From: Gilliamella sp. wkB171
GTDB taxonomy: Bacteria > Pseudomonadota > Gammaproteobacteria > Enterobacterales > Orbaceae
Direction of reading: 5' to 3'
Assembly (NCBI RefSeq): GCF_001693755.1
Contig: NZ_LYST01000055.1
Coordinates: forward strand, 124,001 to 188,000
Length of the DNA stretch: 64,000 nt
Under the pieces are notes generated by a model. It was not told where the DNA came from. It saw only the letters and a list, made by a program, of their open reading frames with translations, and made no database searches. Positions 36,419 to 46,308 of the stretch are shown piece after piece. Position numbers and translations under genes: made by a program. How positions within the stretch are numbered: the first letter of the stretch is position 1; each line of letters opens with the position of its first letter.

Positions 36419-37201
36419 ATGATTAAATCATTATGGATAGCCAAAACAGGATTAACTGCCCAGCAAATGAATATGGATATTATTTCTAATAATTTGGCTA
36501 ACGTTAGTACCGGTGGATTCAAACGGCAACGGGCTGTTTTTGAAGATTTGCTTTATCAAACCATTCGCCAGCCAGGTGCACAATCTTCAGAGCAAACCAC
36601 CTTACCTTCTGGATTACAAATTGGTACAGGAGTAAGACCAGTTGCAACTGAACGTATTCATAGTCAAGGTAATTTAGAATTAACTGACAATAGCAGTGAT
36701 ATTGCTATTAATGGGCAGGGTTTCTTTCAAGTTTTAATGCCCGATGGCACGCAAGCTTATACGCGCAGTGGTGCTTTTCAAGTCAATCAAAATGGACAGC
36801 TAGTGACCGCGGCCGGTTATGAAATTCAGCCAACAATCAATATTCCATCAAACGCAATTAAAATGACCGTAGGCCGTGATGGCGTTGTCAATGTCACGTT
36901 AGCTAATCAATCAACACAAGTGCAAGTCGGGCAGTTAACATTACACACTTTTATTAATGATACCGGGCTTGAAAGTGTTGGTGAAAACCTTTACCTCGAA
37001 ACCGAAAGTTCTGGTGCACCAACTGAAAACACACCAGGATTAAATGGCGCAGGTTTGTTATATCAAGGTTATATAGAAACATCGAATGTCAACGTTGCTG
37101 AAGAATTAGTTAACATGATTCAAGTGCAACGTGCTTATGAAATTAATAGTAAAGCTATTTCGGCCTCAGACCAAATGCTACAACGATTAAATCAACTCTA
37201 A
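36419..37201 (+). CDS. flgG: Distal rod protein FlgG
   Basis: 260 aa, same as E. coli. [40 protein letters not shown] (the distal-rod insertion) and C-terminal [20 protein letters not shown] identify it. It forms the drive shaft passing through the L and P rings. Confidence 0.98.
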   Translation: MIKSLWIAKTGLTAQQMNMDIISNNLANVSTGGFKRQRAVFEDLLYQTIRQPGAQSSEQTTLPSGLQIGTGVRPVATERIHSQGNLELTDNSSDIAINGQGFFQVLMPDGTQAYTRSGAFQVNQNGQLVTAAGYEIQPTINIPSNAIKMTVGRDGVVNVTLANQSTQVQVGQLTLHTFINDTGLESVGENLYLETESSGAPTENTPGLNGAGLLYQGYIETSNVNVAEELVNMIQVQRAYEINSKAISASDQMLQRLNQL

Positions 37202-37215
37202 ACAGTAATCATGCG

Positions 37216-37902
37216 ATGAACATAATGCGATATCTTGGTATTTTAACCGTATTTCTTTTGTTGGGTTGTGCCCAGTTACCTAAAAAACCTTTAGTTGAGG
37301 GCGAAACAAGCATTGAACCAATGCTGCCTGTAATAGGTAATTCAACCGGTTCGATTTATCAGTCTTCACAACCCACTAGTTTTGGTTATCAACCGATGTT
37401 TGAAGATCGTCGTCCTCGTAACATTGGTGATGTGTTAACTATTGTGTTACAAGAAAATGTAAGCGCCAGTAAAAGTTCATCAATCAATGCGGGGCGAAAC
37501 GGTTCAACCGATTTAAGTGTCAAAGCCGTGCCGCAATTTCTTGATGGCCTAATTGGACGAGGCAAAGTTGATACTGATATTTCTGGCGCAAATGATTTTA
37601 AAGGGTCTGGCGGTGCGAATGCAAAAAACACCTTTAGCGGCACTATTACAGTGACGGTTCAAGATGTCATGGTCAATGGTAATTTAAAAGTCATTGGTGA
37701 AAAACAAATAGCTATCAATCAAGGCACCGAGTTTATTCGATTTTCAGGTGTGGTTAATCCAAGAACTATTAGTGGCAATAATACGGTTATTTCAACGCAA
37801 GTTGCTGATGCGCGTATTGAGTATGTCGGTAATGGTTACATTGACGAAGCTCAAACCATGGGTTGGTTGCAGCGTCTATTTTTTAATTTTTCTCCATTTT
37901 AA
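37216..37902 (+). CDS. flgH: L-ring lipoprotein FlgH
   Basis: 228 aa (E. coli 232). A lipoprotein signal peptide ends in the lipobox LLLGC, so Cys-18 is acylated and the protein sits in the outer membrane as the L ring. [20 protein letters not shown] and C-terminal [20 protein letters not shown] are family signatures. Its stop shares one base with the flgI start. Confidence 0.97.
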   Translation: MNIMRYLGILTVFLLLGCAQLPKKPLVEGETSIEPMLPVIGNSTGSIYQSSQPTSFGYQPMFEDRRPRNIGDVLTIVLQENVSASKSSSINAGRNGSTDLSVKAVPQFLDGLIGRGKVDTDISGANDFKGSGGANAKNTFSGTITVTVQDVMVNGNLKVIGEKQIAINQGTEFIRFSGVVNPRTISGNNTVISTQVADARIEYVGNGYIDEAQTMGWLQRLFFNFSPF

Positions 37903-39023
37903 TGAGTATTGTTATGCTAAAAAATTTGCGTTTTATTCTCTGTTTTAGTTTGACAATGATCGTAGGTATGCCACTGAGTCATGCTGAGCGTATACGTGAT
38001 TTAGTCTCTATTCAAGGTGTCAGAGAAAATGCTCTAGTGGGTTATGGTTTGGTTGTGGGGCTTGATGGTACTGGCGATCAAACATCGCAAACCCCATTTA
38101 CTATTCAAAGTATCACAAATATGCTTTCTCAACTCGGTATTACAGTGCCATCGGGCAGCAACATGCAACTAAAAAATGTGGCTGCGGTGATGGTAACAGC
38201 AAAATTACCTTCTTACGCCCGAGTAGGACAGCAAATTGATGTGGTGGTGTCCTCACTGGGTAATGCTAAAAGCTTACGAGGCGGAACATTAATTATGACC
38301 CCTTTAAAAGGGGCAGATAATCAAGTCTATGCCATTGCACAGGGAAATCTATTTGTTGGCGGCATGGGCGCAAACAGTAAAAATAGCAGTGTGAGTATTA
38401 ATCAAATGTCAGGCGCAACCATTCCTAATGGTGCGACAATTGAACGCGAATTGGCAACGCGATTAGATGAACAAAATACAATGTATTTGCATCTAAACCA
38501 TTTTGATTTTACCCAAGCGTTGAAAATTGCTGATGCGATTAATAAGTTACAAAAAAATACAGCGGTCGCTTTAGATGGGACTACTGTTAGCCTATCTATG
38601 CCCAAAGACAGTCAAGCAAGGGTAAAATTTTTATCACAAATTCAAAATTTGGAAATTGGTGTGACGCCAATTTCAGCTAAAGTGGTGATAAATACGCGAA
38701 CCGGTGTTGTGGTGATGAATCAAAAAGTAAAATTAGATAATTGTGCAGTAGCACATGGTAACTTGTCTGTCGTGGTCAACAATAAACTAAAAGTTAGTCA
38801 ACCCAACACACCTTTAGCAGGCGGTGCAACTGCAGTTATCCCTGATGATCAAGTCAGTATAACGCAAGATGGTGGGGCACTACATAATCTCGCTTCAGGT
38901 ACAGATTTGAAACATGTGATTAATTCGCTAAATGTATTAGGCGCGACCCCGACCGAATTGATGTCAATACTGGAAGCATTAAAAACCGCAGGCTGTTTGC
39001 ATGCAGCATTAGAAACAATTTAA
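37902..39023 (+). CDS. flgI: P-ring protein FlgI
   Basis: 373 aa with a Sec signal peptide ending PLSHA before [20 protein letters not shown]. FlgI forms the peptidoglycan-level bushing around the rod. An alternative ATG at 37914 would shorten only the signal peptide. [15 protein letters not shown] and the PDDQVSIT region are conserved. The start codon overlaps the flgH stop (TAATG). Confidence 0.97.
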   Translation: MSIVMLKNLRFILCFSLTMIVGMPLSHAERIRDLVSIQGVRENALVGYGLVVGLDGTGDQTSQTPFTIQSITNMLSQLGITVPSGSNMQLKNVAAVMVTAKLPSYARVGQQIDVVVSSLGNAKSLRGGTLIMTPLKGADNQVYAIAQGNLFVGGMGANSKNSSVSINQMSGATIPNGATIERELATRLDEQNTMYLHLNHFDFTQALKIADAINKLQKNTAVALDGTTVSLSMPKDSQARVKFLSQIQNLEIGVTPISAKVVINTRTGVVVMNQKVKLDNCAVAHGNLSVVVNNKLKVSQPNTPLAGGATAVIPDDQVSITQDGGALHNLASGTDLKHVINSLNVLGATPTELMSILEALKTAGCLHAALETI

Positions 39024-39038
39024 GTTTGAAAATTGAAG

Positions 39039-40064
39039 ATGAATAATAAAATAGGTCAGTCTTTTAATCGTTTTGCTTATGATTTATCGAGTTTGCATCA
39101 TTTAAAACGAAATGTGACAACGGGGGCAAATGGTAGTATCAAGCAAGTTGCTGAACAATTTGAAACACTTTTTATTAATATGATGATGCAATCAATGCGT
39201 AAAGCAGTACCGGAGGGTGGCTTATTTACCAGTGCAGCCACTCAACTGTTTACTTCGATGTTTGATCAGCAAATAGCACAACAATCCGCAGGTAAAGGAT
39301 TGGGATTAGCCAATATGCTAACTCAACAATTAGCCAAGTCTTCGTCTGATTCAGCCAAGATTAACATGCAGTCTAATAGCAATAATAAACAACCTAATTT
39401 AAAATTGGCTCAATCTTTATTTTCTGAAAATACTTCGCATCTTTCACCTCAAGCATTGGGGCAAATGCTCTATCATCAACATAAGACAGACAATGCATCA
39501 CAACTTAAGTCAAATGAGTTAGCTTTTAACACTTCGCGTCAAGATCTTGATGCTGATCATGTTACGACCTTCGTGCAACAGTGGCTTAAACCCGCTAAGC
39601 AAGCATCGGGGGTTTCTGGTATTCCTTATGAAGTTATAATTGCACAAGCAGCATTAGAAACAGGCTGGGGACAAAAGGAAATTAAAACAGAAGATAATGC
39701 CACTAGCCACAATTATTTTGGGATTAAAGCAACGCCTGCTTGGAAAGGTAGTTCAACGCGCTTAACCACTCAAGAATTTGTGAATAATCGGATGATAAAA
39801 ATTCAGGATGAATTCAAAGTTTATAACAGTAAACAACATGCATTGACTGATTATCTCAATTTATTAACTAAAAGCCCTCGTTATCGTGCTGTGGTTAATG
39901 CGCCTGATGCTCGCTCCGCTGCTAAAGCATTACAAGCGGCAAATTATGCCACCGATCCAAACTATAGTGATAAACTAATTCAAATTATTGGTCGTATTGA
40001 GCAAATTGCCGCAACAATACCATCAATATCGACAAGTGGTTTTAAACAAATCGCTTTTAACTAA
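39039..40064 (+). CDS. flgJ: Rod cap and peptidoglycan hydrolase FlgJ
   Basis: About 341 aa (E. coli 313). The N-terminal third is the rod cap (EQFETLFINMMMQSMRKAVP, KGLGLANMLTQQ). The C-terminal half is a glucosaminidase/muramidase domain with the catalytic Glu in AQAALETGWGQ. A TTG at 39033 is an alternative start. A low-complexity Ser/Asn/Gln linker explains the extra length. The last 30 codons and the terminator are repeated twice more downstream (39971-40569). Confidence 0.96.
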   Translation: MNNKIGQSFNRFAYDLSSLHHLKRNVTTGANGSIKQVAEQFETLFINMMMQSMRKAVPEGGLFTSAATQLFTSMFDQQIAQQSAGKGLGLANMLTQQLAKSSSDSAKINMQSNSNNKQPNLKLAQSLFSENTSHLSPQALGQMLYHQHKTDNASQLKSNELAFNTSRQDLDADHVTTFVQQWLKPAKQASGVSGIPYEVIIAQAALETGWGQKEIKTEDNATSHNYFGIKATPAWKGSSTRLTTQEFVNNRMIKIQDEFKVYNSKQHALTDYLNLLTKSPRYRAVVNAPDARSAAKALQAANYATDPNYSDKLIQIIGRIEQIAATIPSISTSGFKQIAFN

Positions 40065-40173
40065 GCGCACCTTGGTTGTTGACGCGCGTTGCTATTATCA
40101 AAAAGGCGGGTAAACCCGCCTTTAATTTTTAGAGATGTCTTACTGATGATAGTTGCAACAAGTATCATCGCAA
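39971..40173. repeat. Tandem repeat unit 1 (flgJ 3' end plus terminator)
   Basis: 203 bp covering the last 30 codons of flgJ, its stop, the terminator and 40 bp of flank. It is highly similar to the next two units. Confidence 0.92.
40101..40130. terminator. flgJ terminator, copy 1
   Basis: AAAGGCGGGT and ACCCGCCTTT form a 10-bp stem with an AA loop and an AATTTTT tail. The A-run on the other side makes it bidirectional, fitting the convergent flgJ and flgL. Confidence 0.92.
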
Positions 40174-40377
40174 TAAACTAATTCAAATTATTGGTCGTAT
40201 TGAGCAAATTGCCGCAACAATACCATCGATATCCACAAGTGGTTTTAAACAAATTGCTTTTAACTAAGCGCACTTTGGTTATTGACGCGAGTTGCTATAA
40301 TCAAAAAGGCGGGTAAACCCGCCTTTAATTTTTCAAATATGTCTTACTGATGATGGTTGCGACAAGTATCATCGCGA
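40174..40377. repeat. Tandem repeat unit 2
   Basis: 204 bp. It encodes the same 30 C-terminal FlgJ residues (KLIQIIGRIEQ... GFKQIAFN) with only silent changes, then the same terminator. There is no start codon in the frame. Confidence 0.92.
40303..40333. terminator. flgJ terminator, copy 2
   Basis: Same 10-bp stem, AA loop and T tail as copy 1. Confidence 0.9.
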
Positions 40378-40569
40378 TAAACTAATTCAAATTATTGGTC
40401 GTATTGAGCAAATTGCCGCAACAATACCATCAATATCGACAAGTGGTTTTAAACCAATCGCTTTTAACTAAGCACACTTTGGTTGTTGACGCGCGTTGCT
40501 ATAATCAAAAAGGCGGGTAAACCCGCCTTTAATTTTTCAGATATATCTTACTGATGATGGTTGCAACAA
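40378..40569. repeat. Tandem repeat unit 3
   Basis: About 192 bp, ending where similarity stops after GCAACAA near flgL. One amino-acid change (GFKPIAFN) is present relative to units 1 and 2. Confidence 0.9.
40507..40537. terminator. flgJ terminator, copy 3
   Basis: Same stem and loop. It is the nearest terminator to the end of flgL (stop at 40595) and so probably ends the flgKL transcript. Confidence 0.9.
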
Positions 40570-40594
40570 AAGTACAACTATTAAAAATAGTTAA

Positions 40595-41542
40595 TTACTT
40601 CATTTGAAATAAAGACATACTTTGCATATTCATAAAAGTATATTGTGCAGCTTGTAAATTTGCCTGTAACATTACATAATCTGAAATTGCTTCATACCAG
40701 TCGACATCTTCAATTTGACTGATCTGGGTTTCAAATTCAATATCTAAGCTGTCACCTAAAGCGGATAATCTTTCTACTTCTGCTAATACTGTTCCGCCAG
40801 CCGCTCTTAATGTTGATATGTTATCAAAAGCATTATCAATCCCTAAACTCGCTTGAGTTAATCCTGCTCGAAATTGCTCAATGGCATCTTCATCGTTATC
40901 ATCTAACTTCATATTTAATGCATCAAGCGCATAATCCAGGCTGGCAAAGATATCGCTTGGCGCATCAGGTTGGTTTGGATTGGTGCCACTCATAAAGGTT
41001 TGTGCACCAGTAAAACTGAGTGAAACTTCGCGCGTTTCATCAATCAAAACGTTAATTTGTGATGTTCCACCCACATAATTGACTTTACCTGATTCGTCGA
41101 CAACAAATGGTGGCGTGTCGTTTTTATTACCGGCAAATAAATAGTTACCATTGGTATCTTTAGCATTGGCTAATGAAATAAGTTGATCTTTTAATCCTTG
41201 TAATTTATTGGCAAGATCTTGGCGGTTTTCGTCATTTAACGTTTCGTTTCCGGCATAAACTAACGTTTCTTGAATGGTTTGAATGACGGTATTAACTTCT
41301 TTTAAGATGGTATCTTGTCGGCTTAATGATTTATCAACACTTTCGCGTGCTGCTTGGAATTGATCGTTCTTCGATTGTGCTTGTTTAAGTATCAGTGCTT
41401 GTGATGCCCCCATCGGATCATCAGACGGTGATAAAATTTTCTTACCTGTGGCTAAATGTAATCCAGATTTTTGCCATTTATTGTTAGTATTTAAAATACT
41501 ATTTAAATTTTTTTGATACATTGAATTAGTACTAATTCGCAT
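40595..41542 (-). CDS. flgL: Hook-filament junction protein FlgL
   Basis: 315 aa (E. coli 317). N-terminal MRISTNSMYQKNLNSILNTN and the flagellin-like C-terminus (YVMLQANLQAAQYTFMNMQ) are conserved. It links FlgK to the filament. It is downstream of flgK with a 15-nt gap, and the pair is inverted relative to flgB-J, unlike in E. coli. Confidence 0.96.
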   Translation of the reverse strand: MRISTNSMYQKNLNSILNTNNKWQKSGLHLATGKKILSPSDDPMGASQALILKQAQSKNDQFQAARESVDKSLSRQDTILKEVNTVIQTIQETLVYAGNETLNDENRQDLANKLQGLKDQLISLANAKDTNGNYLFAGNKNDTPPFVVDESGKVNYVGGTSQINVLIDETREVSLSFTGAQTFMSGTNPNQPDAPSDIFASLDYALDALNMKLDDNDEDAIEQFRAGLTQASLGIDNAFDNISTLRAAGGTVLAEVERLSALGDSLDIEFETQISQIEDVDWYEAISDYVMLQANLQAAQYTFMNMQSMSLFQMK

Positions 41543-41557
41543 TATTAAACCCTTTTA

Positions 41558-43201
41558 TCAATTAGCCAAACCTAAGATAGTATCGAATAGTGTTGTTGCA
41601 GCATCAATTACTTTTGCGTTCGCTTGATAATACTGCATATAAACCTGCATCGAAATATACTCTTCTTCAATATTAACCCCTGATATAGATTGATTTTGTT
41701 CATAAATCTGATCTGTAATATTTTGGTTGGATTGCAGAGAAATTTTGGCAGTATGCGTTTCACTGCCAATATAACTTACTAAGGTGTTGTAAGCGCTGTT
41801 TAATGTTTTGGTGCCATTAATTAATTTTTCATTTTGTATCTCTAAAAATTTTGCCACATTACGATTGTCACCAGCACCGTTTTCATCATCGGCAAGCCCA
41901 GTAGCAAGTTGATTAACATCTTTTACCAACAATTGTAATGATGAAGCAATATTAGCAACTGGTTTAAGCATAAACGAATCGCCATTAACTGGTGTACCTG
42001 TGATTTTTATTGATAAACCATCAAAGTTTAATGCACCATTCTCAACTTGAGGCGTGATTTGCTGATTGTCAGATAATCGCGTTACTATCCAATCACTACC
42101 ATTAAATTCGATTTTATAATCAGACGCTTTAACATCCTTAACTGATTGATAATCAATGGTTACCGCGGCATTTCCCTGATTTTTAATATTGGCGATACTG
42201 CTAGGTGCGTTGTAATCAAATAACTTTTCGCCAGCATTACCATTGATATCAACACCTGACATATGGACTTGATTAAATCTTTCAGCCAAATTCAATGCAA
42301 TTAAACCTAATTGATTACGTGCTTCTAGGAGTGGTCCATCACGAGAAGTTAATAATCCATTTAATCGGCCTGATGTGATATGTTGACTTGTGAGTTCTTG
42401 AGTCGCACCAGAAGGATGAGTGTAAATAATTGTATTTAAAGAAGGGTCATCTGTTGAAGGTTGTACTGATAGTTGATTAACTGATGCACCTTGTACTAAA
42501 TTTAAACCATTACTAAGCGAAATATTATATTGACCATTTTGTTCGGTGACAGTGATGCCGATAATTTCACTTAATTCATTGACTAGCTGATCGCGCTCAT
42601 CAAGCAGCGCATTAGGTTGGTTTGCTTCACCCACAGTCTGTAGTTTTGAAATTTTTTGATTTAGTTCTGCAATTTGTTTGGTATAAGCGTTGATTTGATT
42701 AACGTTATTGCTTAGTTCAGTATTAATATTGGCAATTTGATTTTTTAAATTTAATTCGGTTTTATTAAATTGATTTACTAGTGAAGTGAGATCGCTAATC
42801 ACCGTTTGCTTAGTTGCAGCGTCAGCGGCATTTGATGAAAGTTTATTTAAGCTAGAAAATAAATTATTGAGCTGTGATGCAATACTATTTTCATTTTCAG
42901 CTAATAAATTATCCACTTTAGATAATTCATTGTAATACGCTTTTATTGAACCATTTTGTGACTGTGCTTGGCGTAATTGTCCAACAACAAATCCATTAAA
43001 GGCTCGATTAACAGCACTGACGCACACACCATTACCAACAAAACCAAAACCATATTTAGTACTATTTGCTTGGCTTAAAATTTGTTGTTGACGATTATAA
43101 CCCGTAGTATGCGCATTACTGATATTATTGCTTATAACATTAAGCATATTTTGTGCTGCATTTAATCCACTAATACCAGTATTCATCAATGAATTTGACA
43201 T
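41558..43201 (-). CDS. flgK: Hook-filament junction protein FlgK
   Basis: 547 aa, exactly the E. coli length. I use the ATG at 43201 (MSNSLMNTGISGLNAAQ) with GGGAG five nt ahead, not the TTG at 43213. SNNISNAHTTGYNRQ and C-terminal SGVNIEEEYISMQVYMQYYQ are the hook-associated signatures. It is preceded by a sigma28 promoter. Confidence 0.97.
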   Translation of the reverse strand: MSNSLMNTGISGLNAAQNMLNVISNNISNAHTTGYNRQQQILSQANSTKYGFGFVGNGVCVSAVNRAFNGFVVGQLRQAQSQNGSIKAYYNELSKVDNLLAENENSIASQLNNLFSSLNKLSSNAADAATKQTVISDLTSLVNQFNKTELNLKNQIANINTELSNNVNQINAYTKQIAELNQKISKLQTVGEANQPNALLDERDQLVNELSEIIGITVTEQNGQYNISLSNGLNLVQGASVNQLSVQPSTDDPSLNTIIYTHPSGATQELTSQHITSGRLNGLLTSRDGPLLEARNQLGLIALNLAERFNQVHMSGVDINGNAGEKLFDYNAPSSIANIKNQGNAAVTIDYQSVKDVKASDYKIEFNGSDWIVTRLSDNQQITPQVENGALNFDGLSIKITGTPVNGDSFMLKPVANIASSLQLLVKDVNQLATGLADDENGAGDNRNVAKFLEIQNEKLINGTKTLNSAYNTLVSYIGSETHTAKISLQSNQNITDQIYEQNQSISGVNIEEEYISMQVYMQYYQANAKVIDAATTLFDTILGLAN

Positions 43202-43261
43202 AAAAACTCCCAAATATAGTGTTAGTTAGTCACGCAATAATTAACTAAACGAATATTGTCT

Positions 43262-43288
43262 ATATCGGATTAATTGCTAAAAACTTTA
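43262..43288 (-). promoter_or_regulatory. Sigma28 promoter of flgKL
   Basis: On the minus strand TAAAGTTT (perfect -35, 43288-43281), 11 bp, then TCCGATAT (43269-43262). It lies 61 bp upstream of flgK. Confidence 0.82.
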
Positions 43289-43344
43289 ATTATTTTTTGC
43301 AAAATTAAACACCGCTGATTTTTGGTAAAACTTTTTATGTTGCA

Positions 43345-44241
43345 TCACTCGGATTGAATTTTTTGTGATTGTTTTAAAAAATCAATACCAGTCATATTAT
43401 TTTCATCTTCAATATATTGTTGTGCTGATTTATTTAAGATTAAAATACTAATACGACGATTGGCATCATTACTGTAATTTGGTTTATTTAAGCTTACGGT
43501 ATCAGCCAATCCAATAATACGAATAATTTTGTTTGAATCTAAGCCACCGGCAATCAGTTCTCTTCTTGATGAATTTGCTCTGTCAGCGGATAACTCCCAG
43601 TTACTGTAACCTCGATCACCTGTAATATACTGGCGTTCATCGGTGTGGCCTGATAACGTAATTTTGTTAGGTAGTGAATTAATGATTGGTGCTAATGCAT
43701 TTAAAATTTCTTGCATGTTAGGGTGAATGACAGCACTGCCGACATCAAACATGGGCTTATCATCGCTGGCCAAAATTTGGATTCGTAATCCCATTTCAGT
43801 CAATTCTATAATTAAATTTGCCGCTAATTTTTTAAGTCGTGGATCGAGTTCAAATACTTCATTAATTTTGCGTGCGGTTTCTATTAACTGTAATTTTTCG
43901 ACCTGTTTTTTCTCAGAATCAGTAAGGTCTTGTTGCAAGGTGGTATTGTTTTCTTCCCCTATTTTTTTATGAAAATCATCACCACCGCCAGGTATTGGAC
44001 TTTCACTATCACTGAGGTTTTTTCCGCCATTTTGTCCCAGTATTAAAGGGGTTCTAAAATATTCAGCAATGCCTTGTAATTCTTGAGGGCTAGCTTTAGC
44101 AATTAACCACATGACCAAAAATAGCGCCATCATAGCGGTCATAAAGTCGGCATAGGCGATTTTCCAAGAACCACCATGATGCCCACCACTATGCCCCGAT
44201 TTTTTTTTAGAGATAATTATTTTTACTGAGTTGTTTTTCAT
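43345..44241 (-). CDS. motB: Stator protein MotB
   Basis: 298 aa (E. coli 308). The proton-carrying Asp is present in WKIAYADFMTAMMALFLVMW (D32). The C-terminal OmpA-like peptidoglycan-binding domain has LSGHTDERQYI and NWELSADRANSSRREL. It anchors the stator and conducts protons. The start overlaps the motA stop by 4 nt. The short His/Gly run before the helix is typical. Confidence 0.97.
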   Translation of the reverse strand: MKNNSVKIIISKKKSGHSGGHHGGSWKIAYADFMTAMMALFLVMWLIAKASPQELQGIAEYFRTPLILGQNGGKNLSDSESPIPGGGDDFHKKIGEENNTTLQQDLTDSEKKQVEKLQLIETARKINEVFELDPRLKKLAANLIIELTEMGLRIQILASDDKPMFDVGSAVIHPNMQEILNALAPIINSLPNKITLSGHTDERQYITGDRGYSNWELSADRANSSRRELIAGGLDSNKIIRIIGLADTVSLNKPNYSNDANRRISILILNKSAQQYIEDENNMTGIDFLKQSQKIQSE

Positions 44242-45128
44242 TGTTCACTGTTTTCTGTTTGCTGAGTATTTTTTTCTTTGATTTCTTGTAGGTATTTTTC
44301 TAATTCAAAGAAAGAAGGTCTTTCATGAGAAAATATGGTTTTACGTCCAAATTCAATACAAATTTGGGGGGCATAGTCATGCATACTTGCAATTAATATC
44401 ACTTTGATACATTCCAAGATTTTTACACTGTCGGCGTTCTTTTGTCTTAAAAGTGCAGCTAAAGGCGAAACAAAACCATAGGCGAGCAATATACCTAAAA
44501 ACGTTCCTACCATCGCGTGAGCAATTAATTCTCCTAACTCGCTCGCCGGCCTGTCAGCTTGTGCTAACGTATTAATAACCCCCATAACGGCTGCAACGAT
44601 ACCAAATGCGGGTAAGCCATCGCCTACACTTGAAATGGCATCGACAGGTTTTTCTAATTCATGTAACTTGGTTTCAATTTCTTCATTCATTAATGCTTCA
44701 ATTTCGTACACTTCCATGTTGCCACTAATCATTAATCGTAAATAGTCCGTTATAAAATCACAGATTTGAGGATTAGCTAAAATAAGTGGATAAGCTTTAA
44801 ATAGTTCACTTTCTTTGGGGTTATCAATATCAGCCTCGATAGATAATCCCCCATTTTGGCGAACTTTAGTTAAAATGGTGTACATTAAATTAATCAGGGT
44901 TAAGTACAATGTTTTGTTATATTTTGATGTCTTAAATAATTGACCTAACGATTTAAGGGTAGCGAGAATGATTTTTTTTTCATTACTGACAATAAACGCG
45001 CCGATAGCCGTTCCGCCGATAATTAGAAATTCTAACGGTTGAAAAAGTACGGCTAAATACCCTCCACTAAGTACATACCCAACTAGGGCAGAAGCGATAA
45101 CAACGATATATCCTACAATGATGAGCAT
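44238..45128 (-). CDS. motA: Stator protein MotA
   Basis: 296 aa (E. coli 295). Four membrane helices with a large cytosolic loop. The FliG-contacting charges R90 and E98 are at their E. coli positions (TKVRQNGGLSIEAD). The proline-bearing VGDGLPAFGIVAAVMGVINT is conserved. It lies 63 bp after flhC, so the flhDC-motAB order of E. coli is kept but the cheAW genes that follow there are missing. Confidence 0.97.
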   Translation of the reverse strand: MLIIVGYIVVIASALVGYVLSGGYLAVLFQPLEFLIIGGTAIGAFIVSNEKKIILATLKSLGQLFKTSKYNKTLYLTLINLMYTILTKVRQNGGLSIEADIDNPKESELFKAYPLILANPQICDFITDYLRLMISGNMEVYEIEALMNEEIETKLHELEKPVDAISSVGDGLPAFGIVAAVMGVINTLAQADRPASELGELIAHAMVGTFLGILLAYGFVSPLAALLRQKNADSVKILECIKVILIASMHDYAPQICIEFGRKTIFSHERPSFFELEKYLQEIKEKNTQQTENSEQ

Positions 45129-45191
45129 TGGCTTTCCTTTTTCTCCATAAACTGATCGTGATTAAATATGCTTATTTTTTATAATGTTGAT

Positions 45192-45797
45192 TTAAGCAGT
45201 CATTTGTTTTGCAATAATCGAATTAAAACCATTAGGTATTGATAATACTTGTAAGCATTTTGCATGGTTTTCTTTCTGTGTTTTGTTATTTTTTTCTGCC
45301 CTTGATGGTGGCTGGCATAAACTACAAATAAAACTATTATGCGGTTGATAAGCATGGGTAATAAATCGCCCTTTACACGCTTTGCAGCATGATTGTTGCA
45401 TTACATTGCTTTCAACAAATTTGACCAAGATCCAAGCTCTGGTAAGTCCTAAAACCGGCTCTTCATTATAAGACGAGGGACATTGCTCTAAGTACAGTTG
45501 GTAGGCTTTTAGAATCGATTGAATGCCAGGTTTAGTACCATGTTTAACCAAAAAGTGATAAGCATTATAAAAAATACTAGAGTGAATATTGGGTTCCCAT
45601 GTCATAAACCAGGTGGTTGAAAAGGGTAATAATCCTTTAGGCGGTGGACAACCTTGGATCTCTTTATATAATTTGATTAATTTACCACGACTTAAATTGG
45701 TTTCGCTTTCCAGCATCTGAATCCTAGCGCCTAGCGAAATTAGTCGGATAGCTAGTTGAACTTCCTTATATTTTTGAATAATACTTGTGCATCTCAT
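45192..45797 (-). CDS. flhC: Flagellar master regulator FlhC
   Basis: 201 aa (E. coli 192). The four zinc Cys are present (C138, C141, C158, C161, in CCKACKG and ICSLCQ). [20 protein letters not shown] is the conserved N-terminal region. With FlhD it forms the D4C2 activator of class 2 operons. It is co-transcribed with flhD, 12 nt apart. The C-terminal tail is a little longer than usual. Confidence 0.96.
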   Translation of the reverse strand: MRCTSIIQKYKEVQLAIRLISLGARIQMLESETNLSRGKLIKLYKEIQGCPPPKGLLPFSTTWFMTWEPNIHSSIFYNAYHFLVKHGTKPGIQSILKAYQLYLEQCPSSYNEEPVLGLTRAWILVKFVESNVMQQSCCKACKGRFITHAYQPHNSFICSLCQPPSRAEKNNKTQKENHAKCLQVLSIPNGFNSIIAKQMTA

Positions 45798-45809
45798 CCT
45801 AATTTCCTA

Positions 45810-46151
45810 TTACTTATTGATTGAATCTAATAGTAAACTAGATAAAAGAATTCCCGTGTGCATCTGTTTAATGTCACTCACGCGAGATTCTTCCGTTAGT
45901 TTTTTCATCATTTCTGAATTTTCAAAACGTAATTTAAATGTTAATTGGTTGGTTTCAGACAACACTAACATTTGAGAAGCACTTAGATTACTAAGCATGT
46001 CAGCTGTTTCTTCATCAATGCCTAGTCGATACATCGCCATTACTTTATCTTTTTCAAGCATGCGTTGACTTAGTAGTAATGTTGAAAGATTCAAATGATG
46101 TATGCATTTAAGAATATCGTCATCTAATATATTACCCAATTTAATCACCAA
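45810..46151 (-). CDS. flhD: Flagellar master regulator FlhD
   Basis: 113 aa (E. coli 116). LNLSTLLLSQRMLEKDKVMA, MYRLGIDEE and VLSETNQLTFKLRF with C-terminal QMHTGILLSSLLL match FlhD throughout. The E. coli Cys-65 disulfide position is a Ser/Val region here, so dimerisation may differ. Upstream is a 157-bp AT-rich region before fliA in which I see no CRP-like site, unlike the E. coli flhDC promoter. Confidence 0.96.
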   Translation of the reverse strand: MVIKLGNILDDDILKCIHHLNLSTLLLSQRMLEKDKVMAMYRLGIDEETADMLSNLSASQMLVLSETNQLTFKLRFENSEMMKKLTEESRVSDIKQMHTGILLSSLLLDSINK

Positions 46152-46308
46152 TCCCTATCCAGTAAAGTTCGCATTAAAAAGTGCGAAATAAATAAATTTT
46201 TATTAGAAATATTTTTTTATGCTTAAAATTACATTTTTAAACGAAAAAAATCAATAAAAAAATAATTTCAATTTATTTTCGATTAATTAAATTTTATTTA
46301 ACTCTTTT

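Noticed and set aside
39971-40569. CRISPR-like or gene-array reading of the flgJ repeats
   Set aside because: Units are about 204 bp, contiguous, without spacers, and carry a gene end plus terminator; copies 2 and 3 have no start codon.
46152-46308. CRP site upstream of flhDC, as in E. coli
   Set aside because: No TGTGA-N6-TCACA-like sequence found in this spacer.
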